From assembly GCF_010731815.2 (NCBI RefSeq), contig NZ_AP022593.1:4464001-4528000 (forward strand): a DNA stretch of 64,000 nt, in the 5' to 3' direction. The translations under genes were made by a program, and so were the position numbers. Source of the DNA: Mycolicibacterium arabiense (GTDB taxonomy: Bacteria; Actinomycetota; Actinomycetes; Mycobacteriales; Mycobacteriaceae). The notes beneath the pieces are model-generated. The model worked only from the letters and a program-made list of their open reading frames with translations, searched no databases and was not told the DNA's origin. Shown piece by piece: positions 27,921 to 35,722 of this stretch; position 1 is the first letter of the stretch; every line of letters starts with the position of its first letter.

Positions 27921-29069
27921 ATGTTGGAAGTCGAGGCGTTCAGGACCGAGGTCCGGGAGTGGCTCGCCGACAACCTGGTCGGCGAATACGCAGCTCTCAA
28001 GGGTCTCGGTGGACCGGGTCGCGAGCACGAGGCATTCGAGGAACGGCTGGCCTGGAACCAGCATCTCGCCAAGGCAGGCCTGACCTGTTTGGGCTGGCCG
28101 GAGGAGCACGGCGGGCGGGGGTTGACGGTCGCCCACCGCGTCGCGTTCTACGAGGAGTACGCCAAGGCCGACGCCCCCGACAAGGTGAACCACCTCGGCG
28201 AGGAACTCGTCGGCCCGACGCTGATCGCGTACGGCACGCCCGAGCAGCAGCAGCGCTTCCTGCCCAAGATCCTCGACGTCACGGAGCTGTGGTCGCAGGG
28301 GTACTCGGAGCCCGGTGCGGGTAGCGATCTGGCGAACGTGTCCACCTCGGCCGAACTGCGCGGCGACTCGTGGATCATCAACGGCCAGAAGGTGTGGACG
28401 TCGCTGGCGCACTGGGCGCAGTGGTGCTTCGTCGTCGCCCGGTCGGAGAAGGGGTCCAAGCGGCACGCGGGGCTCGCCTACCTGCTGGTGCCGCTGGATC
28501 AGCCCGGCGTGCAGATCCGCCCGATAATCCAGCTCACCGGCGACTCGGAGTTCAACGAGGTCTTCTTCGACGACGCCCGCACCGACGCCGACCTGGTCGT
28601 GGGGGAGCCCGGCGACGGTTGGCGGGTCGCGATGGGCACGCTCACCTTCGAGCGTGGGGTCTCGACGCTCGGACAGCAGATCCGCTACAAGCGTGAGCAC
28701 GCAGGCATCGTCGAGATGGCCAAGCGGACCGGCGCGATCGACGATCCGGTGATCCGCGAGCGGCTGACCCGGTCGTGGGCCGGCCTGCAGACGATGCGGT
28801 CGTACGCGCTCAAGACGATGGACGTAGAGCAGGCGGGGCAAGATTCCGTGTCGAAGTTGTTGTGGGCCAACTGGCATCGCGAGCTGGGCGAGATCGCCAT
28901 GGACGTGCAGGGCATGGCGGGCCTCACGCTCGACGACGGCGAATTCGACGAGTGGCAGCGACTGTTCCTGTTCTCCCGCTCGGACACCATCTACGGCGGG
29001 TCCAACGAGATCCAACGCAACATCATCGCCGAGCGGGTGCTCGGCCTACCGCGAGAGGCCAAGGGATGA
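27921..29069 (+). CDS. fadE30: Acyl-CoA dehydrogenase FadE30
   Basis: ACAD acting early in beta-oxidation of the propionyl side chain of HIP-CoA. The 382-residue protein has GWPEEHGGRGLTVAHRVAFY, SQGYSEPGAGSDLANVSTSA, WIINGQKVWTSLAHWAQWCF, FNEVFFDDARTDADLVVGEP and C-terminal GSNEIQRNIIAERVLGLPRE. Its stop overlaps the next SDR start (ATGA). KstR2-controlled, and apparently translated from a leaderless message. Confidence 0.93.
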   Translation: MLEVEAFRTEVREWLADNLVGEYAALKGLGGPGREHEAFEERLAWNQHLAKAGLTCLGWPEEHGGRGLTVAHRVAFYEEYAKADAPDKVNHLGEELVGPTLIAYGTPEQQQRFLPKILDVTELWSQGYSEPGAGSDLANVSTSAELRGDSWIINGQKVWTSLAHWAQWCFVVARSEKGSKRHAGLAYLLVPLDQPGVQIRPIIQLTGDSEFNEVFFDDARTDADLVVGEPGDGWRVAMGTLTFERGVSTLGQQIRYKREHAGIVEMAKRTGAIDDPVIRERLTRSWAGLQTMRSYALKTMDVEQAGQDSVSKLLWANWHRELGEIAMDVQGMAGLTLDDGEFDEWQRLFLFSRSDTIYGGSNEIQRNIIAERVLGLPREAKG

Positions 29070-29854
29070 ACCTGTCAGCCGCACCGAAGGAGATCGACGG
29101 GCACGGCCTGCTGGCAGGCAAGATCGTCCTGGTCACCGCTGCCGCGGGTACCGGCATCGGATCGACGACGGCGCGTCGCGCGCTGCTCGAAGGCGCCGAC
29201 GTCGTCGTGTCGGACTACCACGAACGTCGACTGGGCGAGACCCGCGACGAACTGGCGGCGCTGGGGTTGGGTCGCGTCGAGTCCGTCGTGTGCGACGTGA
29301 CGTCCACCGAAGCCGTCGACGCCTTGATCGTCAGCGCAGTCGAGAAGCTCGGGCGCCTGGACGTGCTGGTGAACAACGCCGGATTGGGCGGGCAGACACC
29401 CGTCATCGACATGACCGACGACGAGTGGGACCGCGTTCTCAACGTCACGCTCACGTCGGTGATGCGCGCGACGCGGGCCGCGCTGCGGTACTTCCGGGAT
29501 GTCGACCACGGCGGCGTGATCGTCAACAACGCAAGCGTATTGGGTTGGCGTGCACAGCATTCGCAGTCGCACTACGCCGCCGCAAAGGCCGGGGTCATGG
29601 CGCTGACGCGCTGCAGCGCGATCGAGGCCGTCGAGCACGGCGTGCGCATCAACGCGGTCTCGCCGAGCATCGCGCGGCACAAATTCCTCGAGAAGACCAG
29701 TTCGTCGGAGCTGCTCGACCAGCTGTCGTCCGACGAGGCGTTCGGCAGGGCCGCCGAGCCGTGGGAGATCGCCACCACCATCGCGTTCCTGGCCAGCGAC
29801 TACTCCAGCTACCTGACGGGCGAGGTCATCTCGGTGTCCAGCCAGCACGCCTGA
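29066..29854 (+). CDS. ipdF: SDR oxidoreductase IpdF (Rv3559c-like)
   Basis: Short-chain dehydrogenase of HIP catabolism, proposed to act on the hydroxylated/keto indane ring or side-chain CoA thioester. The 262-residue product has TAAAGTGIGS (cofactor loop), VNNAGLGGQTPVIDM, NNASVLGW (Ser), HYAAAKAGVMALTRC (Tyr/Lys) and C-terminal YLTGEVISVSSQHA. ATG 29066 overlaps fadE30 by 4 nt. The length equals that of Rv3559c and the position between fadE30 and kstR2 is the same, so orthology is strong; the exact step is from literature, not sequence. Confidence 0.87.
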   Translation: MNLSAAPKEIDGHGLLAGKIVLVTAAAGTGIGSTTARRALLEGADVVVSDYHERRLGETRDELAALGLGRVESVVCDVTSTEAVDALIVSAVEKLGRLDVLVNNAGLGGQTPVIDMTDDEWDRVLNVTLTSVMRATRAALRYFRDVDHGGVIVNNASVLGWRAQHSQSHYAAAKAGVMALTRCSAIEAVEHGVRINAVSPSIARHKFLEKTSSSELLDQLSSDEAFGRAAEPWEIATTIAFLASDYSSYLTGEVISVSSQHA

Positions 29855-29868
29855 CTACGCTGGGCCGA

Positions 29869-30132
29869 GTGAAGCGAACGGCGGCGGCTGCAGCGTGCCT
29901 CGTCGCGCTCGTCGCGGGGTGCTCCGGCGCCAGCAACTCCGGCGGCAAGACCACCTGCGAGGACTTCCTCGCGCTGCGCACCAGCGATCAGGATGCCACC
30001 GTCGCCAAGCTCCTCAAGGAGCGCAACGGCAGGAACTCGGCGACCGGCGAGATCGTCGACAAACGCGAGTCCATCGTCGCATCGTGCGGTGCCGACGACC
30101 GTGCGGACGCGGAGATCGGCGACCTCGGCTGA
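29869..30132 (+). CDS. Small HdeA-like lipoprotein
   Basis: An 87-residue predicted lipoprotein: basic N-terminus, hydrophobic stretch and lipobox VAGC with Cys18. The mature part begins SGASNSGGKTTCEDFLALR; TCEDFLA is the start of the HdeA acid-chaperone family, and a second Cys (73) would close the single disulfide of that fold. Start GTG 29869 lies 14 nt after the SDR stop, so it is probably the third gene of the fadE30 operon. M. tuberculosis has PPE64 at this position instead. Function as a periplasmic chaperone is inference from one motif and size. Confidence 0.65.
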   Translation: MKRTAAAAACLVALVAGCSGASNSGGKTTCEDFLALRTSDQDATVAKLLKERNGRNSATGEIVDKRESIVASCGADDRADAEIGDLG

Positions 30133-30156
30133 CCCGGATCAACCCACGCCTTACCT

Positions 30157-30170
30157 AGCAAGCGCTTGGT
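30157..30170. promoter_or_regulatory. KstR2 operator upstream of kstR2
   Basis: AGCAAGCGCTTGGT matches AnCAAGnnCTTGnT exactly. It ends 15 nt before the kstR2 start, so KstR2 represses its own gene and the co-transcribed fadA6. Confidence 0.95.
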
Positions 30171-30173
30171 TGA

Positions 30174-30179
30174 TACCCT
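30174..30179 (+). promoter_or_regulatory. -10 hexamer of leaderless kstR2 promoter
   Basis: TACCCT lies 3 nt after the operator and exactly 6 nt before GTG 30186, with no Shine-Dalgarno between them. Confidence 0.6.
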
Positions 30180-30185
30180 GGGTGC

Positions 30186-30809
30186 GTGGACAAGGCGCCG
30201 CTCAGCCGCCGTGACGAGTTGCTCGACCTCGCCGCGACGATGTTCGCCGACCGCGGACTGCGCGCCACCACCGTGCGCGACATCGCTGACTCCGCCGGAA
30301 TCCTGTCGGGGAGTTTGTACCACCACTTCAAGTCCAAGGAGCAGATGGTCGAAGAGGTCCTGCGAGACTTCCTCGACTGGCTGTTCGGCCGCTACCAGGA
30401 GATCGTCGAAGCCGAGACCGATCCGCTGGAGCGGGTCAAGGGACTGTTCATGGCGTCGTTCGAGGCCATCGAGCACCGTCACGCGCAGGTCGTGATCTAC
30501 CAGGACGAGGCCAAGCGACTGTCCCCGCTGCCGCAGTTCTCATTCGTCGACGAACGCAATCGCGAACAGCGCAGGATGTGGGTGGACATCCTCACCCAAG
30601 GCGTCGCCGAAGGTCGCTTCCGGCCGGATCTCGACGTCGACCTGGTCTACCGGTTCATCCGCGACACGACCTGGGTCTCGGTCCGCTGGTATCAACCCGG
30701 CGGACCTCTCACGGCCGAACAGGTCGGTAGGCAGTATTTGGCCATCGTGCTGGGTGGGATCACGACAGCGCGTGGCATCACAACAGCAGAAGGAGAAACT
30801 AATGGCTGA
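30186..30809 (+). CDS. kstR2: TetR-family repressor KstR2
   Basis: Represses HIP-catabolism genes and is released by HIP-CoA. The 207 residues show the N-terminal HTH (ELLDLAATMFADRGLRATTV, RDIADSAGILSGSLYHHFKS) and a ligand domain almost identical to M. tuberculosis KstR2: LFMASFEAIEHRHAQVVIYQ, RPDLDVDLVYRFIRDTTWVS, VRWYQPGGPLTAEQVG, QYLAIVLGGIT. GTG 30186 is set by the leaderless promoter geometry. The stop lies inside the fadA6 start region (8-nt overlap), so the two genes are one transcript. Confidence 0.96.
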   Translation: MDKAPLSRRDELLDLAATMFADRGLRATTVRDIADSAGILSGSLYHHFKSKEQMVEEVLRDFLDWLFGRYQEIVEAETDPLERVKGLFMASFEAIEHRHAQVVIYQDEAKRLSPLPQFSFVDERNREQRRMWVDILTQGVAEGRFRPDLDVDLVYRFIRDTTWVSVRWYQPGGPLTAEQVGRQYLAIVLGGITTARGITTAEGETNG

Positions 30810-31950
30810 GGCGTACGTCATCGATGCCGTCCGGACCGCCGTCGGCAAGCGCAACGGGTCATTGGCGGGGATCCACCCCGTCGATCTCGGCGCGGCAGCC
30901 TGGCGCGGTCTGCTCGGCCGGACCGACCTCGACCCCGGCGCCGTCACGGACGTCATCGCCGGCTGCGTGGACGCCGTCGGAGCCCAGGCAGGCAACATCG
31001 CGCGCCTGTCCTGGCTGGCCGCCGGCTTCCCGGAGGAAGTGCCCGGCGTGACCGTCGACCGGCAGTGCGGGTCGAGTCAGCAGGCGATCTCCTTTGGCGC
31101 ACAGGCGATCATGGCAGGCACGGCCGACGTCATCGTCGCCGGTGGCGTGCAGAACATGAGCCAGATCCCGATCAGCTCGGCCATGATCGTCGGCGAGCAG
31201 TTCGGCTACACCTCGCCGACCAACGAGTCGAAGAGCTGGCTGCACCGCTATGGCGACCAGGAGATCTCGCAGTTCCGCGGGTCGGAGATGATCGCCGAGA
31301 AGTGGGGGCTGTCGCGCGAGGAGATGGAGCAGTTCTCGCTGACCAGCCATCAGCGGGCGCAGGAGGCGATCCGGGCCGGGCACTTCGAGAACGAAATCAT
31401 CGAGATCGACGGGTTCGCGATCGACGAGGGCCCGCGCGACACGTCGCTGGAGAAGATGGCCGGGCTCAAGACGCTCGTCGACGGCGGCCGCCTGACCGCG
31501 GCGATGGCCAGCCAGATCTCCGACGGTGCCAGCGCGGTGCTGCTCGCATCGGAGCAAGCCGTCGCCGACCACGGGCTCAAGCCGCGTGCCCGCATCCACC
31601 ACATCAGCGCCCGCGGAGCCGATCCCGTCTACATGCTTACCGGCCCCATCCCCGCGACCGAGTACGCGCTGGACAAGACCGGCCTGACGATCGACGACAT
31701 CGACACCGTCGAAATCAACGAGGCGTTCGCGCCCGTGGTCATGGCGTGGCTGAAGGAGACCGGGGCCGATCCGGCCAAGGTCAACCCCAACGGCGGCGCG
31801 ATCGCACTGGGTCACCCGCTCGGTGCGACCGGCGCCAAGCTGTTCGCGACGATGCTGAACACGTTGGAGCGCACCGGCGGTCGCTACGGCCTGCAGACGA
31901 TGTGCGAGGGCGGCGGCACCGCCAACGTGACGATCATCGAGCGCCTCTAG
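30802..31950 (+). CDS. fadA6: Thiolase FadA6
   Basis: Acetyl-CoA acyltransferase performing thiolysis at the end of HIP ring degradation. The 382-residue product has nucleophile Cys89 (DRQCGSSQQA), [24 protein letters not shown] with the catalytic His, and MCEGGG with the second Cys. AAGGAG (30790-30795) sits inside the end of kstR2, 6 nt before ATG 30802, which explains efficient re-initiation despite the overlap. Confidence 0.94.
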   Translation: MAEAYVIDAVRTAVGKRNGSLAGIHPVDLGAAAWRGLLGRTDLDPGAVTDVIAGCVDAVGAQAGNIARLSWLAAGFPEEVPGVTVDRQCGSSQQAISFGAQAIMAGTADVIVAGGVQNMSQIPISSAMIVGEQFGYTSPTNESKSWLHRYGDQEISQFRGSEMIAEKWGLSREEMEQFSLTSHQRAQEAIRAGHFENEIIEIDGFAIDEGPRDTSLEKMAGLKTLVDGGRLTAAMASQISDGASAVLLASEQAVADHGLKPRARIHHISARGADPVYMLTGPIPATEYALDKTGLTIDDIDTVEINEAFAPVVMAWLKETGADPAKVNPNGGAIALGHPLGATGAKLFATMLNTLERTGGRYGLQTMCEGGGTANVTIIERL

Positions 31951-31962
31951 CTGTTGGTCGCG

Positions 31963-32023
31963 CCGAGTGTGGGGCTTTTGAATGCGAAACGCGAGTAGCG
32001 GTGTCGAGAACCCCCACACTCGG
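31963..32023. terminator. 12-bp perfect inverted repeat between convergent fadA6 and DUF559 genes
   Basis: CCGAGTGTGGGG (31963-31974) and CCCCACACTCGG (32012-32023) are exact reverse complements separated by 37 nt. The repeat lies just after the fadA6 stop and just after the stop of the opposing gene, so it could act as a bidirectional transcription barrier; there is no U-tract. Its right arm is shared with the direct repeat at 31979-32023. Confidence 0.5.
31979..32023 (+). repeat. Left 45-bp imperfect direct repeat flanking the DUF559 module
   Basis: Starts TGAATGCGAA and ends AACCCCCACACTCGG. 35 of 45 positions match the copy at 32944-32988. The two copies bracket exactly the two-gene DUF559 unit, lying between fadA6 and ipdC. 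Confidence 0.65.
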
Positions 32024-32028
32024 TGTGC

Positions 32029-32490
32029 TCACACGGGACATCCGGCAGCGCGGAGCTTCTCGCGTACACGGCGGAGGATCACGTCGGGACGGGTGAGCAT
32101 CTCCGCGCTCACCCGCACCACGACCCACTTCGCCGACTCGAGCATGGCGATTCGATCGATGTCCCATGACCGCTGTCGTCGGTCTGACCAGTGCTGGACG
32201 CCGTCGTACTCGACCGCGACCTTCCACTCGCGCCAGCCCATGTCGACTCGAACTCGGACGACGCCGTACCGATCCCGGAACTCGATCTGCGTCTCGGGGA
32301 TGGGTAGTCCGCCGTCGACCAGAAGCAGGCGTACGCGAGTCTCCTGCGGTGATTCCGAACCGCCGTCCATGCGTGCGACGGCTTCACGGAGTCGACGAAC
32401 TCCGCGACCACCCGCGTGTGAATCGGCGACTGCGAGGACGTCGGACGGCTGGAGCCGCGTCGCCCTGGACAACGCGTCGAGGTGGATCAC
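32029..32490 (-). CDS. DUF559 (restriction-endonuclease-like) C-terminal protein, second half of split gene
   Basis: The 153-residue frame is the C-terminal half of the Rv3555c-type protein. It has ESPQETRVRLLLVDGGLPIP, QIEFRDRYGVVRVRVDMGW, KVAVEYDGVQHW and WVVVRVSAEML. The E...D-x...(V)EYDG spacing is the nuclease signature of DUF559, related to Vsr/very-short-patch endonucleases. It starts at GTG 32490, overlapping the stop of the upstream half (GTGA). It may be translated by coupling or represent a frameshifted pseudogene piece. Biological target unknown. Confidence 0.68.
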   Translation of the reverse strand: MIHLDALSRATRLQPSDVLAVADSHAGGRGVRRLREAVARMDGGSESPQETRVRLLLVDGGLPIPETQIEFRDRYGVVRVRVDMGWREWKVAVEYDGVQHWSDRRQRSWDIDRIAMLESAKWVVVRVSAEMLTRPDVILRRVREKLRAAGCPV

Positions 32491-32891
32491 CGCAGGTAGC
32501 GTCGCGCGGGTTCGCCGATGTCGAATGCGGTGCGGGCGGGCGTAGTCAGCCGCATTCCGTCGATGGTGCACACCTCGTCCGGTCGAAGTGCGTAGGCGTG
32601 CACCGATATGTCGTTCGGCGAGTGGCGATCCGCGCGCACCATCTCGGCGGGCAGACCACCGTCGATCCACTTCGCGCCGTACAGCGCTGCAGCGGAGAGT
32701 CCGGTCAGCGTGCAGTCGCCACCAGCCCACAGCCATGCGGCTTTGGCTCGGGTAGCCGCATCGACGTCGAACCGCTTCGGCACGTACACGTTGCGGTAGA
32801 CCGCGCGGAAGTCCTTCTGCAGGCGACGCGCAGTCACCTCGCCGGCTCGTACCGCCTGTTGTCCGAGGAAGGGTGTGTCCAGTCGCTCCAT
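32487..32891 (-). CDS. AbiEi-like N-terminal protein, first half of split DUF559 gene
   Basis: The 134-residue frame matches the N-terminal half of mycobacterial DUF559 proteins: FLGQQAVRAGEVTARRLQKD, FRAVYRNVYVPKRFD, LTGLSAAALYGAKWID and MRLTTPARTAFDIG. This is the winged-helix/AbiEi-like antitoxin-type region. In intact homologs the chain continues from TAFDIG into HLDAL; here it stops at RRYLR and the rest is in the -1 frame. No slippery heptamer is evident at the junction. Convergent with fadA6 and on the same strand as ipdC, 115 nt downstream of it. Confidence 0.68.
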   Translation of the reverse strand: MERLDTPFLGQQAVRAGEVTARRLQKDFRAVYRNVYVPKRFDVDAATRAKAAWLWAGGDCTLTGLSAAALYGAKWIDGGLPAEMVRADRHSPNDISVHAYALRPDEVCTIDGMRLTTPARTAFDIGEPARRYLR

Positions 32892-32943
32892 GACGGCGAC
32901 GATCGCGGTCGAGTCAGACGCCGATCAGCGACTGTGCGCCTAC

Positions 32944-32988
32944 TGAATGCGAATCGCGGGTGTGCCTGTGGACAACCCCCACACTGGG
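32944..32988 (+). repeat. Right 45-bp imperfect direct repeat flanking the DUF559 module
   Basis: Starts TGAATGCGAA and ends AACCCCCACACTGGG; counterpart of 31979-32023 in the same orientation. It lies in the 115-nt spacer between the DUF559 pair and ipdC. Confidence 0.65.
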
Positions 32989-33006
32989 GATAACTCGGCG
33001 GCAAAC

Positions 33007-34080
33007 CTAGTCGGCGATGAAGCTCGTCGCCGAGCGGAGGTGCCCGATGGCCTCGGCCACGATCGCGGGGACCAGCTCGGCGCACGACGGCAGATCCTCG
33101 AGGATGCCCGCGACCTGACCCGACGCCAGCACGCCGGCATCGGTGTTGCCCTCGACCAGCCCGGCCTTGAGCAGCATCGGCGTGTTCGCCGCCATCACGA
33201 CCTGCGACCAGCTGAGTTCCTTGCCGCGCCGCATGGCCAAGCCGTCGGTGACCAGCGACTTCCACGACATGCCAGTCATCTTCTTGAACTTCTGCGCGTT
33301 GCCAACCGCAGCGGTCAAACCCCGCACCGGCGAACCGCTTTCGAGCTTCTCGACCAGACCGGTGCGCAGGACGCGGTGCGGCATGCCGTCGACGCGCGTC
33401 GAGACGACCGTGCCGTCGAGACCCGCGCCGAGGTAGCGCTGCTTGACCGCGTCGGGCACCGTGGAGTCCGATGTCAGCAGGAACCGCGTGCCCATCGCCA
33501 CGCCCGCCGCACCGTAGGACAGTGCGGCGGCCAGACCGCGGCCGTCGAAGAACCCACCCGCCGCGATGACGGGCATGCCGGTGTCGGCGACGGCGTCCAG
33601 CACCGACGGCAGCAGCAGCGTCGTCGCGATCGGGCCGGTGTGACCACCGCCCTCGCCGCCCTGCACGATGACGGCGTCGGCGCCCCAGCCGGCCACCTTC
33701 TTGGCATGCTTGGCCAGGCCGACCGACGGGATGACCACGACGCCCGCGTCCTTCAGCTTGGCGATCAGGTCGGGCTTTGGAGCTAAGGCGAAGGAGGCGA
33801 CTCTGACTCCTTCGCGGATCAGGAGGTCGACGCGCTCGTTGGCGTCGCCGGCGTCGGCGCGGATGTTGATGCCGAACGGTTTGTCGGTGGCGGCCTTGAC
33901 CTTCGACACCGCGGTGCGCAATTCATCGAGCGTCATCGTCGCCGATGCCAGGATGCCGAGCCCACCGGCGTTCGACGTCGCCGCTACCAGGCGGGCTCCG
34001 GCGACCCAGCCCATGCCGGTCTGGACGACGGGGTGCTCGATGCCGACCAACTCGGTCAGCGGGGTCTTGAGATGAGTCAT
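33007..34080 (-). CDS. ipdC: IpdC, flavin-dependent hydroxy-indane-CoA reductase (NMO/2-nitropropane-dioxygenase fold)
   Basis: FMN-dependent enzyme of the nitronate-monooxygenase superfamily, required to remove the ring hydroxyl during HIP degradation. The 357-residue TIM barrel has HPVVQTGMGWVAGARLVAAT, SNAGGLGILASATM, INIRADAGDANERV, the FMN phosphate motif VQGGEGGGHTG, VIAAGGFFDGRGLAAALSYG and AMGTRFLLTSDS. ATG 34080 overlaps the ipdB stop (ATGA). The long frame further upstream is a shadow of ipdB. Order ipdA-ipdB-ipdC equals Rv3551-Rv3553. Confidence 0.92.
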   Translation of the reverse strand: MTHLKTPLTELVGIEHPVVQTGMGWVAGARLVAATSNAGGLGILASATMTLDELRTAVSKVKAATDKPFGINIRADAGDANERVDLLIREGVRVASFALAPKPDLIAKLKDAGVVVIPSVGLAKHAKKVAGWGADAVIVQGGEGGGHTGPIATTLLLPSVLDAVADTGMPVIAAGGFFDGRGLAAALSYGAAGVAMGTRFLLTSDSTVPDAVKQRYLGAGLDGTVVSTRVDGMPHRVLRTGLVEKLESGSPVRGLTAAVGNAQKFKKMTGMSWKSLVTDGLAMRRGKELSWSQVVMAANTPMLLKAGLVEGNTDAGVLASGQVAGILEDLPSCAELVPAIVAEAIGHLRSATSFIAD

Positions 34081-34826
34081 GCCCGAATCTCGCGATCTCG
34101 CAGCGACTTCGGATCGATGACCTCGCGGATCAGCCGCTGCTCGTCCTCGGACGGCAGTCGCGTGACCTCGGCGTCGTTCAGTCCGTGCACCTCGAAGGAT
34201 GTGTTTTCCGCGACCTGGTCGGCCTCGACGCCCGGGTGCAGCGACAGGGCGCGCATCTGATGGTCGGGGCCGTTGAAGTCGAAGACGCCCAGGTTGCTCA
34301 CCACGCGGTAGACGTTGGCGAAGCGGAACGCCGGGTTCTCGGGATCCACCTTGTCCCAGCCGATTCCCGATACGATGTCGACCGACTCGCCGAAGACGCG
34401 CGTCGAGTGGGCACCCACCCAGTAGCTGGTGGCGTGGTTGATCGAGTTGCCCGGTGCGCCGCGCACGCCGAACATCTGGCGCTTGGGGTGTTGGATCGGG
34501 CCGAACGCCGAGAGGTTCTGGTTGCCGTAGCGGTCGATCTGGTTGGCGCCCATCACCACGTGGCGCCGGCCCCAGGTGAGGGTCTCGAACACGCGGCCGA
34601 ACGGCATCCAGCCCTCGATGGCGCCGGTCGCGCCGAGCGCAGGGGTGTCGGCCAGGATGCGGGCCTCGCCGTCGGTCAGCACGATGTCGGGGGAGAACGT
34701 CAGCCGCGCCAGGCGCGCGCCGATCGACACCATGTTGGCCATCGGGCTGACCATGATCTCGCCTGCGTCGCGGAACAATTCGGCGCACGCGACCGCGCAC
34801 ACCTCGGCTCGGGTCACGGAGATCAC
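34077..34826 (-). CDS. ipdB: COCHEA-CoA hydrolase beta subunit IpdB
   Basis: Forms IpdAB, a class I CoA-transferase-like complex that opens the last steroid ring by hydrolysing the cyclic beta-diketone COCHEA-CoA. The 249-residue product has GEIMVSPMANMVSIGARLAR, TDGEARILADTPALG, GRRHVVMGANQIDRYGNQNL and APGNSINHATSYWVGAHSTR. GTG 34826 overlaps the ipdA stop (GTGA), consistent with a 1:1 heteromer made by coupled translation. Confidence 0.92.
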   Translation of the reverse strand: MISVTRAEVCAVACAELFRDAGEIMVSPMANMVSIGARLARLTFSPDIVLTDGEARILADTPALGATGAIEGWMPFGRVFETLTWGRRHVVMGANQIDRYGNQNLSAFGPIQHPKRQMFGVRGAPGNSINHATSYWVGAHSTRVFGESVDIVSGIGWDKVDPENPAFRFANVYRVVSNLGVFDFNGPDHQMRALSLHPGVEADQVAENTSFEVHGLNDAEVTRLPSEDEQRLIREVIDPKSLRDREIRA

Positions 34827-35722
34827 TTGGATGCCTCCTTCGCTGCGGCCTGCTCGTTGGCGAACGTGCGGACGGCGGCCTGGTAGTCGGCCTCGCTGCC
34901 CGACAGGTAGGTGCCGACGAACTCCGCCCACGTCTCGTCGGAGGCGGCAGCCTCGGCGTAGTGCCGCTGGAACTTCTCGTCGCGACGGTAGTCCGGCTCG
35001 GCAGTGGTGAAGTGCGCGCCGTTGGGTGCCTCGACGACGGTGTCGACCATCATCCGGTTGACCAGGAGTGCCTGCGGTGGAACCGACTTCACCAGTTCCT
35101 CGGTGGACACGACCCGATCGACGCTCATCAGGCGCTGCCGGGCCGACATGAGGAACAGGTCGTCGAAGTACGGGTCGATGCCGGTGTAGGCCGCATTGCC
35201 CTTCTCGTCGCCGACGTTCAGGTGCACGAACGCGGCGTCGAGGTTCAGCGCGGGCATGGCGATCAACTCTTCGAAGGCGTCACCCGTCGGGTACGGCGAG
35301 CGCACCGTCTTGAGTTCGTCACCCCAGAACCTGCGGACGTCGCTGCCGAGCCCGGCGCGGATGGGGAGGAACGGAAGTCGTTGTGCGGCAGCTTGCAAGC
35401 CGCAGCGCAGCATGCCCTCGTCCATCTCGCGCGCCTCGATGGCGCCGGTGGTGCGCGCCTTGGCGAACCAGGGGTCGTAGAACGGCGGCGAGTCCAGCGA
35501 GACGAAACCGTAGTAGACGCGCTTGACCTTGCCGGCGGAGCACAGCAGGCCGAGGTCGGGTCCGCCGTAGGTCACCACGGTCAGGTCGGTGACGTCGGTG
35601 CGCAGCAGTGCCCGGATGAACGCCATGGGCTTGCGGCGCGATCCCCAACCGCCGATGCCGATGGTCATGCCGCTCTCGATCGACGAGACGGCCTCGTCGA
35701 GCGTCGTCCGCTTGTCTGCCAT
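34823..35722 (-). CDS. ipdA: COCHEA-CoA hydrolase alpha subunit IpdA
   Basis: Alpha subunit of IpdAB. The 299 residues start MADKRTTLDEAVSSIESGMT, continue with IGIGGWGSRRKPMAFIRALL, TVVTYGGPDLGLLCSAGKV, YYGFVSLDSPPFYDP, FLPIRAGLGSDVRRFWGDE, AFVHLNVGDEKGNAAY, and end in a helical tail. ATG 35722 has GGGGA a few nt upstream; the upstream extension runs through a short GC-rich repeat (about 35727-35745) that separates it from echA20. Confidence 0.92.
   Translation of the reverse strand: MADKRTTLDEAVSSIESGMTIGIGGWGSRRKPMAFIRALLRTDVTDLTVVTYGGPDLGLLCSAGKVKRVYYGFVSLDSPPFYDPWFAKARTTGAIEAREMDEGMLRCGLQAAAQRLPFLPIRAGLGSDVRRFWGDELKTVRSPYPTGDAFEELIAMPALNLDAAFVHLNVGDEKGNAAYTGIDPYFDDLFLMSARQRLMSVDRVVSTEELVKSVPPQALLVNRMMVDTVVEAPNGAHFTTAEPDYRRDEKFQRHYAEAAASDETWAEFVGTYLSGSEADYQAAVRTFANEQAAAKEASK

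Noticed and set aside
32480..32510. Programmed -1 frameshift joining the two DUF559 frames
   Set aside because: No X XXY YYZ-type heptamer or obvious downstream pseudoknot; the GTGA overlap gives a simpler route by coupled re-initiation. A plain frameshift mutation or read error remains possible.
34081..34800. N-terminal extension of ipdC by ~240 codons
   Set aside because: It is the antiphase reading of ipdB; ATG 34080 overlaps the ipdB stop and gives the standard length.
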